64,000 nt of DNA, taken from assembly GCF_001187505.1 (NCBI RefSeq), contig NZ_CP012150.1, positions 4,898,001-4,962,000 on the forward strand, written 5' to 3'. This document shows, in pieces, positions 8,241 to 16,242 of this stretch; the stretch's first letter is position 1, and each line of letters opens with the position of its first letter. The notes below the pieces were generated by a model. That model was not told where the DNA came from, did not search any database, and was given only the letters and a program-made list of their open reading frames with translations. The position numbers and the translations under genes were made by a program. Source of the stretch: Mycolicibacterium goodii (GTDB lineage: Bacteria > Actinomycetota > Actinomycetes > Mycobacteriales > Mycobacteriaceae).

Positions 8241-9167
8241 ATGCACGTATTCATCACCGGTGGTTCCGGCTTGACCGGCCCCGCTGTCGTGTCAGAGCTC
8301 ATTCAGGCGGGTCACCGCGTCACCGGGCTCGCCCGTTCGACCGCCTCGGCGGATCGTTTGGCCAGCCTCGGCGCAGAGCCGTTTGACGGTTCGCTCGACG
8401 ATCTCGACCGGCTGCGCGCGGGAGCAGCCGCCGCCGATGGGGTGGTGCACATGGCAGCCGACGGTGACCCCGACGACTTGGCGAGTGTCACCCGACGTGA
8501 CGTTGCGGCGATCGAGGCCATGGGAACCGTGTTGGCCGGTACCGGCAAGCCGTTCGTCTCGACCTCGGGGACCATGGTGATGACTCCGGGCCGAGTGAGC
8601 GAGGAAACCGACGCGCCCGACGCCAATGCCCTCGCCGCGTCTCGCATACCCGGTGAGCAGAGCTGTCTCGATTTCGCCGATCGGGGAGTGCGCTCCAGTG
8701 TGATCCGGCTCGCGCCGACCGTGCACGGTCCTAACGATTACGGCTTCGTCGCGATGCTGGTCGCGATTGCCCGCAAGACGGGCGTCTCGGGCTACATCGG
8801 CGACGGGGCCAACCGGTGGCCCGCGGTCCACCGCCTCGACGCCGCCACCCTGTATCGACTTGCGCTGGAGAAGGCCCCAGCTGGAACTGCGTTGCATGGT
8901 GCAGCGGAAAGCGGTGTGCCGCTTCGACATATCGCTGAGAAGATTGGTCAAAGGCTTGATCTGCCCGTCGTGTCGGTGGGCGTGGACGAAGCCCCATCCC
9001 ATTTTGGTAACGCGGCGCTGAGTTCTGTGTTCGCCGCCGACGTACCAGTCAGCAGCGCGCGCACCCGTGAGCTGCTCGGCTGGAATCCGAGCCATTACAC
9101 GCTGATCGAGGATCTCGATCACGGCGACTACTTCGTCCCCGACGGGCAAGATGCTGGAGTTCGTTGA
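8241..9167 (+). CDS. NAD(P)-dependent epimerase/dehydratase-type extended SDR
   Basis: A 308-residue protein starting directly with the Rossmann fingerprint (MHVFITGGSGLTGPAVVSEL), then the DxxR region and the VVHMAA strand of atypical or extended SDRs. The usual YxxxK is not obvious: the corresponding region has ASRIPGEQ, as in the atypical YwnB/NmrA-like branch. CGGAGAC lies before the ATG. Its promoter region carries the inverted-repeat operators at 8169-8220. It is followed 36 bp later by a P450 gene, so a two-step oxidation of one substrate is plausible. The exact substrate is unknown. Confidence 0.82.
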   Translation: MHVFITGGSGLTGPAVVSELIQAGHRVTGLARSTASADRLASLGAEPFDGSLDDLDRLRAGAAAADGVVHMAADGDPDDLASVTRRDVAAIEAMGTVLAGTGKPFVSTSGTMVMTPGRVSEETDAPDANALAASRIPGEQSCLDFADRGVRSSVIRLAPTVHGPNDYGFVAMLVAIARKTGVSGYIGDGANRWPAVHRLDAATLYRLALEKAPAGTALHGAAESGVPLRHIAEKIGQRLDLPVVSVGVDEAPSHFGNAALSSVFAADVPVSSARTRELLGWNPSHYTLIEDLDHGDYFVPDGQDAGVR

Positions 9168-9203
9168 CGCCATCACGATGATCATCGAAGGTTGTGGAAA
9201 GAG

Positions 9204-9679
9204 ATGAGCCAAGCTGTATCCGACGTCGTACTGGACCCGTATGACTATGACTTCCACGAGGATCCGTATCCGTATTACAAGCGATTGCGCCACGAGGCTC
9301 CGCTCTACCACAACAACGAACGAGGCTTCTGGGCGCTCTCGCGGCATCGGGATGTGTTGAACGGGTTCCGCAATAGCGTGGAACTGTCGAACAAATTCGG
9401 CGTCTCGCCCGATCCGGCATTGCACGGCACGCACGCGGTGAAAACCATGAGCTTCATGGCGATGGACGATCCAGACCATCGGCGACTGCGGGCCCTGGTG
9501 ATCAAGGGGTTCACCCCTGCACGGGGTCGGGGCCTCGAACCGCGGATCACCAAGATTGCGGTCAAGTATCTCGACGCCCTGCTGGAGAAGGCGGCGTCAG
9601 GTGAAACCGTTGACTACGTCAGCGAATTCGCAGGAAAGCTACCGATGGATGTCATCTCCGACTGGCGAGTCCCCGTTTC
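9204..9679 (+). pseudogene. Cytochrome P450, 5' half (split by IS3 element)
   Basis: N-terminal half of a bacterial P450: the SRS1/B-C region reads GFWALSRHRDVLNGF and the C-helix region FMAMDDPDHRRLRALVIKGF, ending near KLPMDVISD. The frame then enters insertion-sequence DNA at 9680. Joining base 9679 to base 10932 (removing the IS and one copy of the TTC target duplication) restores an open frame with the 3' half, so the split results from one clean insertion. ATG 9204 is preferred over an in-frame TTG at 9192. As it stands it cannot make a functional P450 because the haem ligand lies beyond the IS. Confidence 0.88.
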
Positions 9680-9721
9680 TGAGTCCACCCGGTCTTGGAG
9701 TCGGGTTGGTGTGATCCAGAT

Positions 9722-10556
9722 TCAGTTGATGCTGCAGGACATCGGGGTGTGGGTGCACCTGCAGACCGCAGCGTACTCGGCCGGTGTGCGGTAACCCAGG
9801 GCTGAATGTCGGTGTCGGTGGTTGTGGTCCTCCTTGAAGTCGCCGATGACCACGCGGGCCTCGAGCAGTGTGTTCCAGTGGTTGCGGTTGAGGCACTCCT
9901 TGCGTAGTCGGTTGTTGAACGATTCGATGTGTCCGTTGTTCCACGGCGTGCCCGGCGGGATGTAGGACATACCGACCCTACTGTCGCAGAACTGTTGCAG
10001 TGCTTGGGAAATGAACTCTGGACCATTGTCCATCCGCAGCGCCTTCGGTGGCCCGCCTGCTGCGGCGAACACCTTCTTGAGCTCGTCGACGACCCGGTCG
10101 GCAGTGATCGAGCGCTCGACGATGTTCAACAGCGACACCCGGGTGTGTTCGTCGATCATTGAGGCGATCTTGATGGCCTTGCCGTCGGTCGTGGAGTCGA
10201 ACTGGAAGTCGATCGCCCACACCACATTCGGCGCGTCGGCCTCAATCGGTGGTATCGAGGACACCCCTGCCCGCTTACGCGGGCTGCGCACCCGCACCTG
10301 CAGTCCCTCCTCACGCCACAGGCGGTGGATCTTCTTCTTGTTGACCTCACGGCGCTCGTCGTAGCGCAACGCCGCCCAGGCACGCCGGAACCCATGGCAC
10401 GGGATGTTTGGTGGCGTAGGAACGCAGCCAGGCCCGCATCTCGGCATCAGGATCGGCGGGGGTCTGCGACAATGGCAGGCGGCGGCAGGTGGAGCGGGCC
10501 AGCCCAACGGCTTTGCATGCCAGCCGTTCCGACATGCCCAACGTGGTGGTGAGCAT
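9722..10556 (-). pseudogene. IS3-family transposase OrfB, frameshifted
   Basis: Encodes the rve/DDE integrase core: first Asp in VVWAIDFQFDS, second in LRMDNGPEFIS, and the Glu in NNGHIESFNNRLRKECL. The N-terminal part (MLTTTLGMSERLACKAVGLA) and the catalytic part are in different frames. The switch lies in the GGG at 10401-10403: removing one base restores the continuous reading YATKHPCHGFRRAWAALRYD. As written, the transposase is broken by a single extra base. A sequencing or assembly error in a repeated element is the main alternative. Confidence 0.8.
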
Positions 10557-10585
10557 GTCGACGGCGCGGCGCTTGGCAGCTGGGC

Positions 10586-10867
10586 TCAGAATTTTCCCTT
10601 CGCGACCTCCCGCAGTGCGTCTTTGACCAGCTCAGCCTCGGCGAGCAGTCGCTTGAGCCGGGCGTTCTGCTCGCGCAGTTCTTTGAGCTCTTTGGCGGCG
10701 TCGGTGTCCATGCCGCCGTAGGTACGGCGCCAGTTGTAGAGCGTTGCCGGCGACACCTCGAGTTCGGCGGCGATCTCCTCGCCGGTCTTGCCTGCCGCGG
10801 CCAACTCGTCTGCACGCCGTAGTTTGCGCACGATGTCCTCAGCGGAGTGCCGCTTCCGACCAGCCAT
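10586..10867 (-). CDS. IS3-family transposase OrfA
   Basis: A 93-residue protein with an N-terminal helix-turn-helix (SAEDIVRKLRRADELAAAGK then ISPATLYNW-like ELEVSPATLYNWRRTYGG) followed by a heptad-rich C-terminal helix (LKELREQNARLKRLLAEAEL) that mediates dimerisation. It ends EVAKGKF near a GGGAAAATTC run, a plausible slippery site for -1 frameshifting into orfB, where the other phase reads KILSPAAKRRAVDML. Confidence 0.9.
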   Translation of the reverse strand: MAGRKRHSAEDIVRKLRRADELAAAGKTGEEIAAELEVSPATLYNWRRTYGGMDTDAAKELKELREQNARLKRLLAEAELVKDALREVAKGKF

Positions 10868-10931
10868 TCGTTCATCGTCCCTTCTCGCCCGACATCGGGC
10901 TACAGGACTCTAAAACTGGTTGGACTCATTC

Positions 10932-11706
10932 ACCGGGAACACGCCACGACCTCATGGGCATACCGGAGACTGACCGTGCCCAGCTGCGCGCCTGGACCGA
11001 TACCGCCATGCACCGCGACGCGGGCATAACCGATGTGCCGAAGGAGGCACTTGCCGCTTCCATCAATTTGATCGCGTATTTTCAGGCGTTGGTGGCCGAG
11101 CGGCATCGTCGGCCCACCGATGACCTGACGTCGACACTGTTGGACGCCGATGTCAACGGTGACCGCATGACCGAGGACGAAGTGCTCGGCTTCCTGTCCC
11201 TGATGATGATCGCGGGTAACGAAACGACCACGAAACTACTTGCGAACGCGTTGTTTTGGGGCCATCGGAATCCCGACCAGATCTCGCCGCTCTATGCGGA
11301 CGCTGGCAGGATCCCGCTCTGGGTTGAGGAGACGCTGCGTTACGACACATCGACTCAGATCCTGGCTCGCACCGTGCAGGGCGAAATGATGTTGTATGAC
11401 ACCGTGATCCCGGACGGCGATATGCTGCTGCTCCTACCAGGCTCAGCGCACCGCGACGAGCGGGCGTTCGACAGGCCCGATGAGTTCATCATCGGTCGAG
11501 ACATCGGCGGGAAGTTGTTGAGCTTCGGCAGCGGCGTACACTTCTGCTTCGGCGCAGGTCTGGCCCGTATGGAAGCAAGGATCGCGCTCGACGAATTGTT
11601 CAAACGCATCCGCGGCTACGAAGTCGACGAGGCCAACTCGGTACGATTCCACTCGAGCAACGTCCGCGGGTTTGCCCACCTGCCGATCACAGTGGAGATC
11701 CGGTAG
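10932..11706 (+). pseudogene. Cytochrome P450, 3' half (split by IS3 element)
   Basis: Carries the P450 hallmarks: I-helix AGNETTT, ExxR (EETLRYD), and the haem-binding loop FGSGVHFCFGAGLARMEAR with the proximal Cys. It continues the same frame as the segment ending at 9679 once the IS is removed. Without its own start and N-terminal half it is not expected to be active. Neighbouring SDR genes on both sides suggest that the original P450 worked with oxidoreductases on a small organic substrate. Confidence 0.88.
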
Positions 11707-11968
11707 TGCAGTCAAGGGGCTGTCGGACAAAGGGGGCTCTGACCGTACCCATATCACCGGGTTTTCGTTGGCGTCTGGAATGCCGCTTAGCTTGGTTGCC
11801 AATCGGTTCAGCAGGGCCGAAGACACGACGGTGTCGACGGGCTTGTCAAACCGATGAGAAAGGCGACAAGTGGAAAACGGCTGATTGTCTGCGACGCGCA
11901 GGTACATCCAGGGATCGTCGATCCCAGCCTCAGCAGGCCGCTGCCGTCGGCCAACGACTCAACGCATC

Positions 11969-12835
11969 ATGGTTGCCATGACCACGTTGATCACCGGTGC
12001 GACCGGCAAGGTAGGCAGCCGGTTCGCCCGGAGGATGCTCGCTGCTGGGGAGCCCGTCCGGCTCCTCGTCCGCGACCCGAATGGTGTTGTCCCTCCAGGC
12101 GCCAACCGTGTGGTCGCCGATCTGCGCGACGACGCCGCCGTGCGCAGATCGCTTCGCGGCGTCACCGCCATCGTCCACGTCGCCAGTTCCTTTCGGGCGG
12201 GTTCTACCGACGAGTTGGCCGAGTTCGACGTCGCCGGGACAGAGGCTTTGGCCACTGCCGCGCTCGACGCTGGCATCACCCGGTTCGTCTACACCAGCAC
12301 CAACCGCGTGTACGAAGGCTGCGACTACGGTCGTCCCGCCGTCGAGGACGACCCCGTCGGCACCGACTTGGCCCCTTATCCGGCCGCCAAGGCCGAGGTC
12401 GAGCGTCGTCTGCTTGGGCTCCACCAGCGACGCGGTCTGGACGTCCGGATCGTGCGGTTGCCGTTCGTCTACGGTGACGGCGATCCGCACGTCGTCGAAA
12501 TCGCCGAAATGCTGGCAGCCCAGCCGCCACATCGCCGGTTGGTTTCTGGTCATCACGCCGACGTGGGTCAGGCACTCCTTCGGGCGTTGCGCGCAGAAGG
12601 CGTCGGTGGCCGCATCTACAACGTCAGCGACGACGCGCCCATGACCTTCTACGAAATCTGCCAACTACACCAATTGCCACTGCCCGAATCGGCGCCACGC
12701 ACCCGCGGAACCGTGCCGCCACGCGAGCCATCCCCGTGGCAGCACATCGTGAGCACCGCACGGATCCGCCGTGAGCTCGGCTTCAGACCGCTCTATCCCA
12801 CGATGGCCAGCGCCCACGACGCCGGCGCACTGTAG
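11969..12835 (+). CDS. NAD-dependent epimerase/dehydratase (extended SDR)
   Basis: A 288-residue SDR with the N-terminal Rossmann signature (TLITGATGKVGSRFARRML), the strand VTAIVHVAS and the substrate-site region RFVYTSTNRVYEG...YPAAKAEVE, where YPAAK is the YxxxK catalytic pair. ATG codons at 11969 and 11978 are both possible and neither has a strong ribosome site. It lies 262 bp after the P450 3' half; that gap shows no clear gene, only a short stretch (11854-11930) whose reading GKRLIVCDAQVHPG is faintly like an amidohydrolase N-terminus. Confidence 0.85.
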   Translation: MVAMTTLITGATGKVGSRFARRMLAAGEPVRLLVRDPNGVVPPGANRVVADLRDDAAVRRSLRGVTAIVHVASSFRAGSTDELAEFDVAGTEALATAALDAGITRFVYTSTNRVYEGCDYGRPAVEDDPVGTDLAPYPAAKAEVERRLLGLHQRRGLDVRIVRLPFVYGDGDPHVVEIAEMLAAQPPHRRLVSGHHADVGQALLRALRAEGVGGRIYNVSDDAPMTFYEICQLHQLPLPESAPRTRGTVPPREPSPWQHIVSTARIRRELGFRPLYPTMASAHDAGAL

Positions 12836-12948
12836 GGCCCCAGGGGAGTGGAGCTTCAAGTCGTATGTCGGTGCGGCCTCAAGGCGGCACTGTGCCAACG
12901 GGAAACGCGGGCCGTCGCCCTAGTTCGATAGGGTGCGTCTGATCCCGG

Positions 12949-13758
12949 TCATCCGTTGTCCCGCCAGGTCACCACCTGCTTGAGCGACGTCAGGTCGTAA
13001 CCGTCATCGGAGGTGAGTTCGGTCTGGAACAGCGTGACACCCGCCTCACGGAAGGCATCGGCGCTCTGCGCGTTCTCCCACAGAGTCGAGCGTTCGATGT
13101 CGGCGCCGTTGCGGCCGAACGTCGCTGCCAACTCGTCGACACGGTCGCTCAACCTGCGAAACACGTCGAGGTCCTGGAACGCATGCCAGATGTCGGCGTG
13201 CCGCGCAACAGCGGGCAGCGAGCGCTTGGGTCCGGTGCCTCCGATGAGGATCGGCACCTTGCGCAGAGGTGGCGGATTCAATACGGCGAGCCGGTTCTCG
13301 ATACGGATCAGGCTCTCGTCGAAGAGATCGAAACGGGAGCTGAAGGTGCCGAATTCGTAACCGTAAGTTGTGTAATCCTTTTCGTACCACCCAGCGCCGA
13401 GGCCGAGGATCAGCCGGCCGCCGCTGATGTGGTCGACCGTGCGCGCCATGTCGGCGAGCAGGTCGGCATTGCGGTAGCCGACGCCGGTGACCAGGAGCCC
13501 GATCTCGGCGTGCGAGGTGATCTCACCCCACGATGCCAGCGCGGTCCAGCCCTCGAAGTTGGTGACGTCGGGCTGCTCGTCGGTCAGGATGGGTTTGCCG
13601 TCGACGATGCCCTTCATCGCCGGGCGATGGAAGTGGTCATAGCCGAAGATCACGTCGACGCCGAGGTCGTCGGCGGCGAGGACGGCGTCGCGCCACGTGG
13701 CGTAGTCGGGGGTGCCGCCGGGCTGGATCTGCACGGCGACGCGGACGGGACGAGTCAT
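12949..13758 (-). CDS. LLM-class (F420-dependent type) oxidoreductase
   Basis: A 269-residue luciferase-like TIM-barrel protein. It shows the N-terminal PVRVAVQIQPGG strand, the GYDHFHRP loop typical of actinobacterial F420-dependent members, the ARTVDHISGGRLILGLGAGW signature and the late RKVPILIGGTGPKRSLPAVA segment. F420 rather than FMN is inferred from the subgroup. The frame is open upstream to 13881, but ATG 13758 has GGGAGC before it and matches the family start. It follows the GlxA-type regulator by 98 bp on the same strand. Confidence 0.88.
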   Translation of the reverse strand: MTRPVRVAVQIQPGGTPDYATWRDAVLAADDLGVDVIFGYDHFHRPAMKGIVDGKPILTDEQPDVTNFEGWTALASWGEITSHAEIGLLVTGVGYRNADLLADMARTVDHISGGRLILGLGAGWYEKDYTTYGYEFGTFSSRFDLFDESLIRIENRLAVLNPPPLRKVPILIGGTGPKRSLPAVARHADIWHAFQDLDVFRRLSDRVDELAATFGRNGADIERSTLWENAQSADAFREAGVTLFQTELTSDDGYDLTSLKQVVTWRDNG

Positions 13759-13856
13759 GGATGCTCCCGAGTCGGAGGAAAGGGGCGACTCTCGAGCCAA
13801 GGTCACCGGGTGCGGATTTATTCCGGGTGGCAGATTGTTCCCCGACAGAGGGGTCG

Positions 13857-14819
13857 TCAGACGGCCGTCGCTGTATCGCATTCGCCGGAGAAGGTCCGTC
13901 GATACGCGGTCGGCGTGGTGGCGAGACTTCGGCGGAAATGCAGGCGCAGATTTGCCGCAGAGCCCAACCCCGACTTTTGCGCGATGCGGTCGATGGACAG
14001 GTCTGTCGTTTCAAGCAGTTCACGCGCTGTGTTGATGCGCGAATTGACCAGCCACTGCAGCGGAGTCGTTCCAGTTTCGTCGGTGAAACGACGCATGAAT
14101 GTACGTACCGACATGCTCGCGTGGCCGGCCATCTCCGCGACCGTAATCGGTTCGGCAAGGTGCGCCAGAGCCCACGCTCGAGTAGCCGCCAGCGAGGTGC
14201 TACCGATGACGGCTACCGCGGCAGGAACGTACTGCGCCTGTCCACCGTCGCGATGAGGTGGGGCAACCAACTGGCGAGCGACTCGATTCGCAGTCGCGGC
14301 ACCAAGGTCACGCATGATGATGTGCAGGCACATGTCGATCCCACAACACATTCCGGCGGACGTGAGCAGATTCCCGCCGTCGACATAGAGCACGTCGCGA
14401 TCGATCGTGACGGAGGGGAAACGTGCCTGGAGTTCGTCTAGGTGCTGCCAATGCGTGGTAGCTCGACGACCGTCGAGGAGGCCAGCCGTCGCCAAAGCGA
14501 ACGCACCGGTGCAGATGGACGCCATGCGCGCGCCTCGCGCCAGGCTTCGTACCAGCGCATCGACGACCGCAGCCGGTACTGGGCGGTCGACGGGGTGATA
14601 TCCCGGCACGATCACCGTGTCCGCCTGGTGGATCGCATCGAGGCCGTGATCGATCGCCAAAGCCAACCCCGAAGCGGTCATGACGCGGTCGGTCAAGCCG
14701 CAGATCTTCAGGTCATACGGGACTTCTGGGTCGACGGTGAAAACGTCCATCGGTATCGCGAGGTCCAGCGCCTTGACGCCGTCAAGTGCCACAACCGCGA
14801 TGCGGTGCCTGCTAGTCAT
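13857..14819 (-). CDS. GlxA-family regulator (DJ-1/PfpI domain plus AraC HTH)
   Basis: About 320 residues. The N-terminal DJ-1/PfpI-like domain (about residues 1-180) includes MASICTGAFALATAGLLDG, with Cys at the nucleophile-elbow position and the following ATTHW. A C-terminal AraC double HTH follows (about 215-310; PITVAEMAGHASMSVRTFMR then FTDETGTTPLQWLV). Such proteins regulate catabolic operons; the DJ-1 domain is normally a ligand sensor. A GTG at 14843 is in frame, but ATG 14819 has AGAGG close upstream. Likely targets are the LLM oxidoreductase downstream or the divergent RidA gene. Confidence 0.88.
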   Translation of the reverse strand: MTSRHRIAVVALDGVKALDLAIPMDVFTVDPEVPYDLKICGLTDRVMTASGLALAIDHGLDAIHQADTVIVPGYHPVDRPVPAAVVDALVRSLARGARMASICTGAFALATAGLLDGRRATTHWQHLDELQARFPSVTIDRDVLYVDGGNLLTSAGMCCGIDMCLHIIMRDLGAATANRVARQLVAPPHRDGGQAQYVPAAVAVIGSTSLAATRAWALAHLAEPITVAEMAGHASMSVRTFMRRFTDETGTTPLQWLVNSRINTARELLETTDLSIDRIAQKSGLGSAANLRLHFRRSLATTPTAYRRTFSGECDTATAV

Positions 14820-15148
14820 CGCCTCTGATACTGGTGGAGACACCGCAGCACAGCTAGTGGCAGAAATGCCAACTTTCGTGAGAAAGGTGCCATCGATGTG
14901 GAAGATGCTTCACCCGACACATGCGCTCACACCGGCAGACACCCGAACTTGATGCCATGGACACCGCGCTCGACGGCGGCTCGAAATGTTCAACGGGCAG
15001 GATCCTTGCGGCGCGAGTCCATATTGACCATCGCGCGACGTGCTCCGCCTTGAAACGCTTGACCGAGGGTGAAGCCGAGGCGACAACTCTGGGCATGACC
15101 CGCCACGCATCAGTGCCGATCACCTAGCCAATGACGAGGAGACAAACA
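14820..15148. other. Intergenic region, no gene recognised
   Basis: A 329-bp divergent interval between the GlxA-type regulator and the first RidA gene. Short open frames on both strands have no recognisable protein features. It must contain the promoters for both flanking genes, but no clear operator palindrome was found. Confidence 0.5.
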
Positions 15149-15568
15149 GTGCCGATACACACCGTGCAGGTTCCCGACGATTCCGAGATCTTCGGTAGCA
15201 CCGTGAAAGCCTTCGAGAGTTTCGGATACTCCGCCGCGGTCCGCTCGCACGGGCATCTGTTCATTGCAGGCACCGTCGGCCGGCGCGCCGACGGATCCAT
15301 CCCCGACAAGATCGAGGAGCAGACCGAGATCGCGATCCGTAAGATCGATGAAATCCTGCGCTTGGAGGGACTGGACCTTTCAGCGCTCGTCGACGTTACG
15401 AGCTACCACGTCGAGATCCGTGAACACCTGCCGGGCTTTGCGGAAGCCAAGGCGCGCCTGATCAACCCGCCCTTCCCGACGTGGACGATCATCGGCGTCG
15501 ATGGGTTGGCCAGCCCGGGGCTGTTGGTCGAAATTCGGGCCGTTGCCGCCTACCCTGATGCAACTTGA
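15149..15568 (+). CDS. RidA/YjgF-family protein (copy 1)
   Basis: A 139-residue RidA-fold protein, expected to act as an imine/enamine deaminase or a related hydrolase in amine metabolism. Visible features are HLFIAGTVGRRADGSI, the helix EQTEIAIRKIDEILRLEGL and the C-terminal strand LLVEIRAVAAYP. The catalytic Arg of canonical RidA lies in the strand with motif EIxxxA; here the residue before AVAAYP is Arg (VEIRAVAAY). GTG 15149 is chosen because GAGGAGAC lies just upstream; an in-frame ATG at 15131 would overlap that ribosome site. Convergent with a second RidA gene. Confidence 0.85.
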   Translation: MPIHTVQVPDDSEIFGSTVKAFESFGYSAAVRSHGHLFIAGTVGRRADGSIPDKIEEQTEIAIRKIDEILRLEGLDLSALVDVTSYHVEIREHLPGFAEAKARLINPPFPTWTIIGVDGLASPGLLVEIRAVAAYPDAT

Positions 15569-15678
15569 GGCGACGCAGCGCACCGTGATGCGCCCCCACG
15601 GGCGCGGAACACAGCGATGCGTCAACTCACGTGCGGAATTCTCCATGGACGCCAAAGGCATTGACCGGATGGACAAAA

Positions 15679-15711
15679 GCTCCCTCGACGTCTTCCAGAC
15701 GTCGAGGGAGC
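15679..15711. terminator. Bidirectional intrinsic terminator between the two RidA genes
   Basis: Perfect 15-bp stem (GCTCCCTCGACGTCT at 15679-15693 pairing with 15697-15711) and a 3-base loop TCC. The flank AAAA on the left gives TTTT after the hairpin on the minus strand, so it fits termination of the minus-strand RidA gene best and can serve the plus-strand gene too. Confidence 0.8.
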
Positions 15712-15726
15712 TCGAGCTGAAAGAGC

Positions 15727-16152
15727 TTACGCGCGCTGATTGATCACGGCGACAGCCTCGACCTCGATGCGCATCTCGGGAAGTCCCAGGGACTTCACGC
15801 CAAGAGCGGTCCACAGGGGAAGGTGGTCCTGGGACCGCTTGCGGAACTGGTCAACGACCGCTGCCAGGTGGTCATCGCCGATGGCCTCGTCGCTGGTAGG
15901 GACATGGTAGGTGTTGACCTTGACGACGTCGTCCCAGGTGGCACCGGCCGCGCGCAGCGTCTTTTCGACGTTGTCGAACGCCTTGCCGATCTCATCTTCC
16001 AAAGATCCGGCAGCTACATGCTGGTCATCGTCCCATCCGCCCTGGCCGGAGATCTCGACGCGATCGCCGATCCGGACGGCCTGACGGTAGCTGTACCGTT
16101 CGCGGATCATGTCGCCGTACCCGGGGGTGTCAACGAACTCTGGTTGTGACAT
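15727..16152 (-). CDS. RidA/YjgF-family protein (copy 2)
   Basis: A 141-residue RidA-family protein, diverged from copy 1. It has RIGDRVEISGQGGWDDDQH, DNVEKTLRAAGATWDDVVKV and the terminal strand PEMRIEVEAVAVIN. This strand has Glu-Val-Glu where canonical deaminases place Arg, so the enzymatic activity of copy 2 is uncertain. ATG 16152 is preferred because AAAGGAAA precedes it at good spacing; the earlier ATG at 16170 lies upstream of that site. The HD-domain gene lies 90 bp upstream on the same strand, so the two are probably in one unit. Confidence 0.85.
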   Translation of the reverse strand: MSQPEFVDTPGYGDMIRERYSYRQAVRIGDRVEISGQGGWDDDQHVAAGSLEDEIGKAFDNVEKTLRAAGATWDDVVKVNTYHVPTSDEAIGDDHLAAVVDQFRKRSQDHLPLWTALGVKSLGLPEMRIEVEAVAVINQRA

Positions 16153-16242
16153 AGATATGTTTCCTTTCATCTGGTGAATTCATGAGGTGTATCGATACAA
16201 GCAACGAGACACAGGTAATGCGACGGGGGAGTCGAAGCCCCC

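Larger units (their letters stand above)
9680..10928 (-). mobile_element. Complete IS3-family insertion sequence (1249 bp)
   Basis: The ends are 23-bp imperfect inverted repeats (9680-9702 and 10906-10928, 19 of 23 matching, outer end TGAGTCCA). The element is flanked by a 3-bp direct repeat TTC (9677-9679 and 10929-10931), the target-site duplication length usual for IS3-family elements. Inside, on the minus strand, are orfA (HTH plus leucine-zipper-like region) and orfB (DDE transposase) in different phases, the IS3 arrangement that relies on programmed frameshifting. The insertion lies in the P450 gene. Intact ends and target duplication suggest a recent arrival, but orfB carries an extra base. 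Confidence 0.93.
9663..10946. repeat. Imperfect hairpin in P450 gene, split by the IS
   Basis: TGGCGAGTCCCCG (9663-9675) and CGGGAACACGCCA (10934-10946) are inverted copies with 11 of 13 positions matching. Before the IS arrived they would have formed a hairpin with a loop of about 8 bases, and the IS sits in that loop. In the repaired frame this DNA encodes roughly 12 residues (WRVPVSPGTRHD) between PMDVISD and LMGIPETD, where related P450s usually continue directly. Confidence 0.5.

Noticed and set aside
8292..9479. 395-codon minus-strand frame
   Set aside because: Antisense to the SDR and the P450 start, which have complete motifs; no domain pattern of its own.
11854..11930. Possible amidohydrolase start (LIVCDAQVH)
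   Set aside because: Too short and without continuation; could be chance. Mentioned only in the neighbouring SDR entry.
14921..15127. 68-codon frame in the GlxA/RidA intergenic region
   Set aside because: No motif, no ribosome site and composition unlike neighbours; treated as non-coding.
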